Shown piece after piece: positions 61,872 through 64,000 of a stretch of 64,000 nt of DNA (positions within the stretch are counted from its first letter, which is position 1; every line of letters starts with the position of its first letter). Made by a program: the position numbers and the translations under genes. The notes beneath the pieces were generated by a model. That model worked only from the letters and a program-made list of their open reading frames with translations, was not told the DNA's origin and made no database searches. Source of the DNA: Moesziomyces globuligerus (taxonomy: Eukaryota; Basidiomycota; Ustilaginomycetes; Ustilaginales; Ustilaginaceae). The stretch spans positions 496,001 through 560,000 of the forward strand of contig JARVLF010000012.1 of the NCBI GenBank assembly GCA_030849465.1, read 5' to 3'.

Positions 61872-63072
61872 ATGTCGACCTCAGCCATCTCGCCGCCTGG
61901 GGCGGTCGAGAGTACGCCGCTGCTCAACGTGGCGCGGCAGCGGTACCATATCCACTCGCCCTCGGAGGCCTCGGAGTATACGCCGCAGGCCGAGCTGATC
62001 GACATCACCAAGGACCGCTACGACCTCTCGACGTTCAAGGGTCGTTTGCAGCACTTTGCCTCGGTCACCTCGCCGCTCACGCTGCTGGCGTCGAATGCAG
62101 AGCTCAAGGCTGCGCAGGAGACGGTGGCGAGCTACGAGGCGCGGTTTCCGGCCAACCGGACTACGGGGAGCTTCCTCGTGCCGCGCGCCGAGGCCGAGCG
62201 GTTTTGGAAGGCCAAGCAGCTCGTGGATTCGTCGGTGCATCCAGACACGGGCGAGGTGATCCTGCTGCCGTTTCGAATGGCCGCCTTTGTGCCTACCAAC
62301 CTGCTCGTCGTGGGTGGCATGCTGATGCCCAACCCGAGTCTGGCGGGCATCGTGTTTTGGCAGTGGATCAACCAGTCGCTCAACGTGGCGGTCAACTACT
62401 CGAACGCCAACAAGAGCGTCCCCATGAACATGAAGGAGGTCGGACTCGCATACGCAGCAGCTACGACTAGCGCCGTAGGCATCGCCGTAGGCATGAGCAG
62501 AGGTGTCCCCAAGCTTCGCGTCAGCCCGGGCGTCAAGGGCGTGCTGACGAGCCTCGTGCCGTTTGTCAGCGTCGCCAGCGCCGGCATCGTCAACATCAGC
62601 TGCATGCGTTGGAAGGAGATCAAGGACGGTATCGGCATCTACATCCGCGACGACGACGGAAACAGGATCCACGTCGGCGACAGCTCCAAGGCTGGTCAAC
62701 GCGCCGTCGCCATGACCGCCGCCTCGCGCGTCCTCACCAACAGTACGTACACCCACCCCCCCGCCATCGTCGCTCTCGACTCCTTTGCGCTAACCTCCTC
62801 TTCTGTCTTTGCTAGTTCCGACGCTCATCCTGCCGCCGTTGGCGCTCAAGCTGCTGCAGCGTGCGCGCGTGATCCCGGCGGGCGGCGCGCTGACGCGTGC
62901 GGTGGATCTGACGCTCATCGGCACCAGCCTGCTCGTCTTCCTCCCGCCCGCCATCGCCACGTTCCCGCAGGTGGCCAAGACCTCGCCCCAGACGCTCGAA
63001 CCGCGCTTCCACCAGCTCACCGACCCGAACGGCAACCCCATCACCCAGGTCGAGTTCAACAAGGGCCTCTAA
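61872..63072 (+). CDS. FSF1: Sideroflexin (Fsf1), mitochondrial carrier, two exons
   Basis: Exons 61872-62742 and 62816-63072 give 375 residues. The intron has GTACGT, a GCTAACC branch-like site and GCTAG; splicing makes 'LTNIPTLILPPLALKLLQ'. Sideroflexin marks: 'WKAKQLVDSSVHPDTGEVILLPFRMAAFVPTN' region near 115, 'FWQWINQSLNVAVNYSNAN' near 158, and 'NISCMRWKEIKDGI' near 240. The family transports serine and related substrates across the inner mitochondrial membrane. Several hydrophobic segments lie between about 135 and 350. The start codon is only 164 bases after the PEX7 stop. Confidence 0.93.
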
Positions 63073-63290
63073 GACGCATAGACTCGTACACCCGCAGTCC
63101 GGGCGAGGAAGAATGCAGAGTTCATTGTGGACAAGGTCTAAAGGGAAGAAGCCCGATCGCGCCTACGCGCGCGTGTGCAGGGGGGAGAAAGTGCAAGCTG
63201 CGAGAGGTATATGACGAGTTGACATTGTCGAAAGTGTGGGTCGAGTCCATTATTGCGAAACGATTTTTGTTGAAGGTTTTGGGCGGGCCA

Positions 63291-64000
63291 CTACTTTGAT
63301 TTTTTGGACTCCTTCTTGATCACGACGCCCTCGTCGCCGCTGGACGAGGCGTCGGACTGGTCGTCGGACAGGCCGAGCGCGGCGGCCTCTGCCTTTGCGA
63401 TCGCCTTCTTCTGTGCGAGCGCGCCCTTTTCGGCGGCGGCGGTGACGGCGAGCATGGGGTCGTCCTCCTGCCTGGGAGCGCGGTAGGAGCCGCCCATGCG
63501 GTCGCAGACGGTGAAGTACTGGCCGTAGTTGCAGGTGAAGAAGAGGTGGTGGAGCGTGTGGTGCGAGGGCCCGTTGATGATCTTTTCGAGCGGCGAGTTG
63601 CAGATCATGTCCGAGTCGTGGATGAGGATGGACCAGAGGTTGACAAAGACAAAGAGGCCGATCGAGATGCCGCGGTGCAGAGGAAAGACAAAGGGGAAGA
63701 TGTGGTAGGGCAGCGACTGCGCGTAGCCGTCGAGCGGGTGGAAGGCGTGGCTCGCGTAGGGGGTGGGGACGAGCCACTTGTGGTGCGGCTTGTGCACGTG
63801 CTTGTAGAGGCGCGGGTGGTGCTCGACGCGGTGCACCCAGTAGATGAGGAAGTCGGTGAAGACGAGGAAGAGGGGCACCGAGAGCACGGCGTAGGCCCAG
63901 CCGTAGTCGGCGATGCCGTTGTAGAGCTTGCTGTGACCGCGGACCTCTGCGACGAACCAGGGGACGGTGAGGAAGTCGAGCGGGAGGAAGGCGCGCATGG
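63291..64000 (-). CDS. ERG3: C-5 sterol desaturase (Erg3), C-terminal part
   Basis: The frame runs off the right edge; the N-terminal 100-150 residues are outside the window and the Met at 63998 is internal. Histidine boxes for the di-iron site are 'HRVEHHPRLYKHVHKPHHK' and 'SHHTLHHLFF', with hydrophobic segments between. Erg3 introduces the C5-6 double bond of ergosterol in the ER. After the catalytic part there is an extra charged tail of about 60 residues, Ala/Lys-rich then Asp/Ser-rich, ending 'KKESKKSK'. The last four residues KKSK fit a KKxx ER-retrieval signal. It is convergent with FSF1, 218 bases away. Confidence 0.93.
   Translation of the reverse strand, partial: MRAFLPLDFLTVPWFVAEVRGHSKLYNGIADYGWAYAVLSVPLFLVFTDFLIYWVHRVEHHPRLYKHVHKPHHKWLVPTPYASHAFHPLDGYAQSLPYHIFPFVFPLHRGISIGLFVFVNLWSILIHDSDMICNSPLEKIINGPSHHTLHHLFFTCNYGQYFTVCDRMGGSYRAPRQEDDPMLAVTAAAEKGALAQKKAIAKAEAAALGLSDDQSDASSSGDEGVVIKKESKKSK

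Overview
The window looks like nuclear chromosomal DNA from a basidiomycete of the smut group (Ustilaginales/Ustilaginaceae). Reasons: about 60% GC with strong C/G bias at third codon positions, mostly intronless long reading frames with a few short introns close to the 3' end of genes, long pyrimidine-rich 5' leaders, and a fungal gene set (AROM, Cdc12-type septin, Pil1-like protein, Zn2Cys6 regulator, ERG3). The genus is an inference; I cannot name the species. Start codons were taken at the first in-frame ATG. Several open frames run further upstream only through TTG or GTG codons, which I did not accept.

Layout. 0-4.5 kb: 3' part of URB1 (60S biogenesis), then a membrane-anchored Dcr2-type phosphoesterase on the minus strand. 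7.1-18.3 kb: four consecutive genes with a catabolic or cell-surface flavour: a secreted GMC oxidoreductase, a probably GPI-anchored alpha/beta-hydrolase-fold protein whose nucleophile Ser is replaced by Gly, a Zn2Cys6 regulator and an ACS-family MFS transporter. 19.7-24.6 kb: a head-to-head sphingolipid pair, ceramide synthase and long-chain-base-1-phosphate phosphatase. 24.7-28.9 kb: a head-to-head ribosome-biogenesis pair, RSA4/NLE1 and RRP14/SURF6. 29.8-34.9 kb: pentafunctional ARO1. 35.7-41.5 kb: a multi-pass membrane protein, a 190-aa orphan and a GH32 enzyme without signal peptide. 44.8-49.5 kb: a Pil1-like (BAR-type) domain joined to a very long low-complexity tail. 49.8-51.6 kb: a Rab18-like GTPase and DPH3. 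53.7-57.5 kb: CDC12 septin and an epsin. 57.6-59.2 kb: a cytochrome P450. 60.3 kb: an intron-containing tRNA, probably Leu(CAA). 60.6-63.1 kb: PEX7 and the sideroflexin FSF1. 63.3 kb to the right edge: the C-terminal part of ERG3.

Genes that may work together: the sphingolipid pair (dephosphorylation of long-chain-base phosphates supplies the substrate of ceramide synthase), the 60S-biogenesis genes URB1, RSA4 and RRP14, and trafficking/cortex genes (Rab18, septin, epsin, Pil1-like). The oxidoreductase/hydrolase/regulator/transporter run at 7-18 kb is the best candidate for an undescribed local system, but the functional link there is only inference from position. I see no prophage, CRISPR, rDNA or clear transposon.
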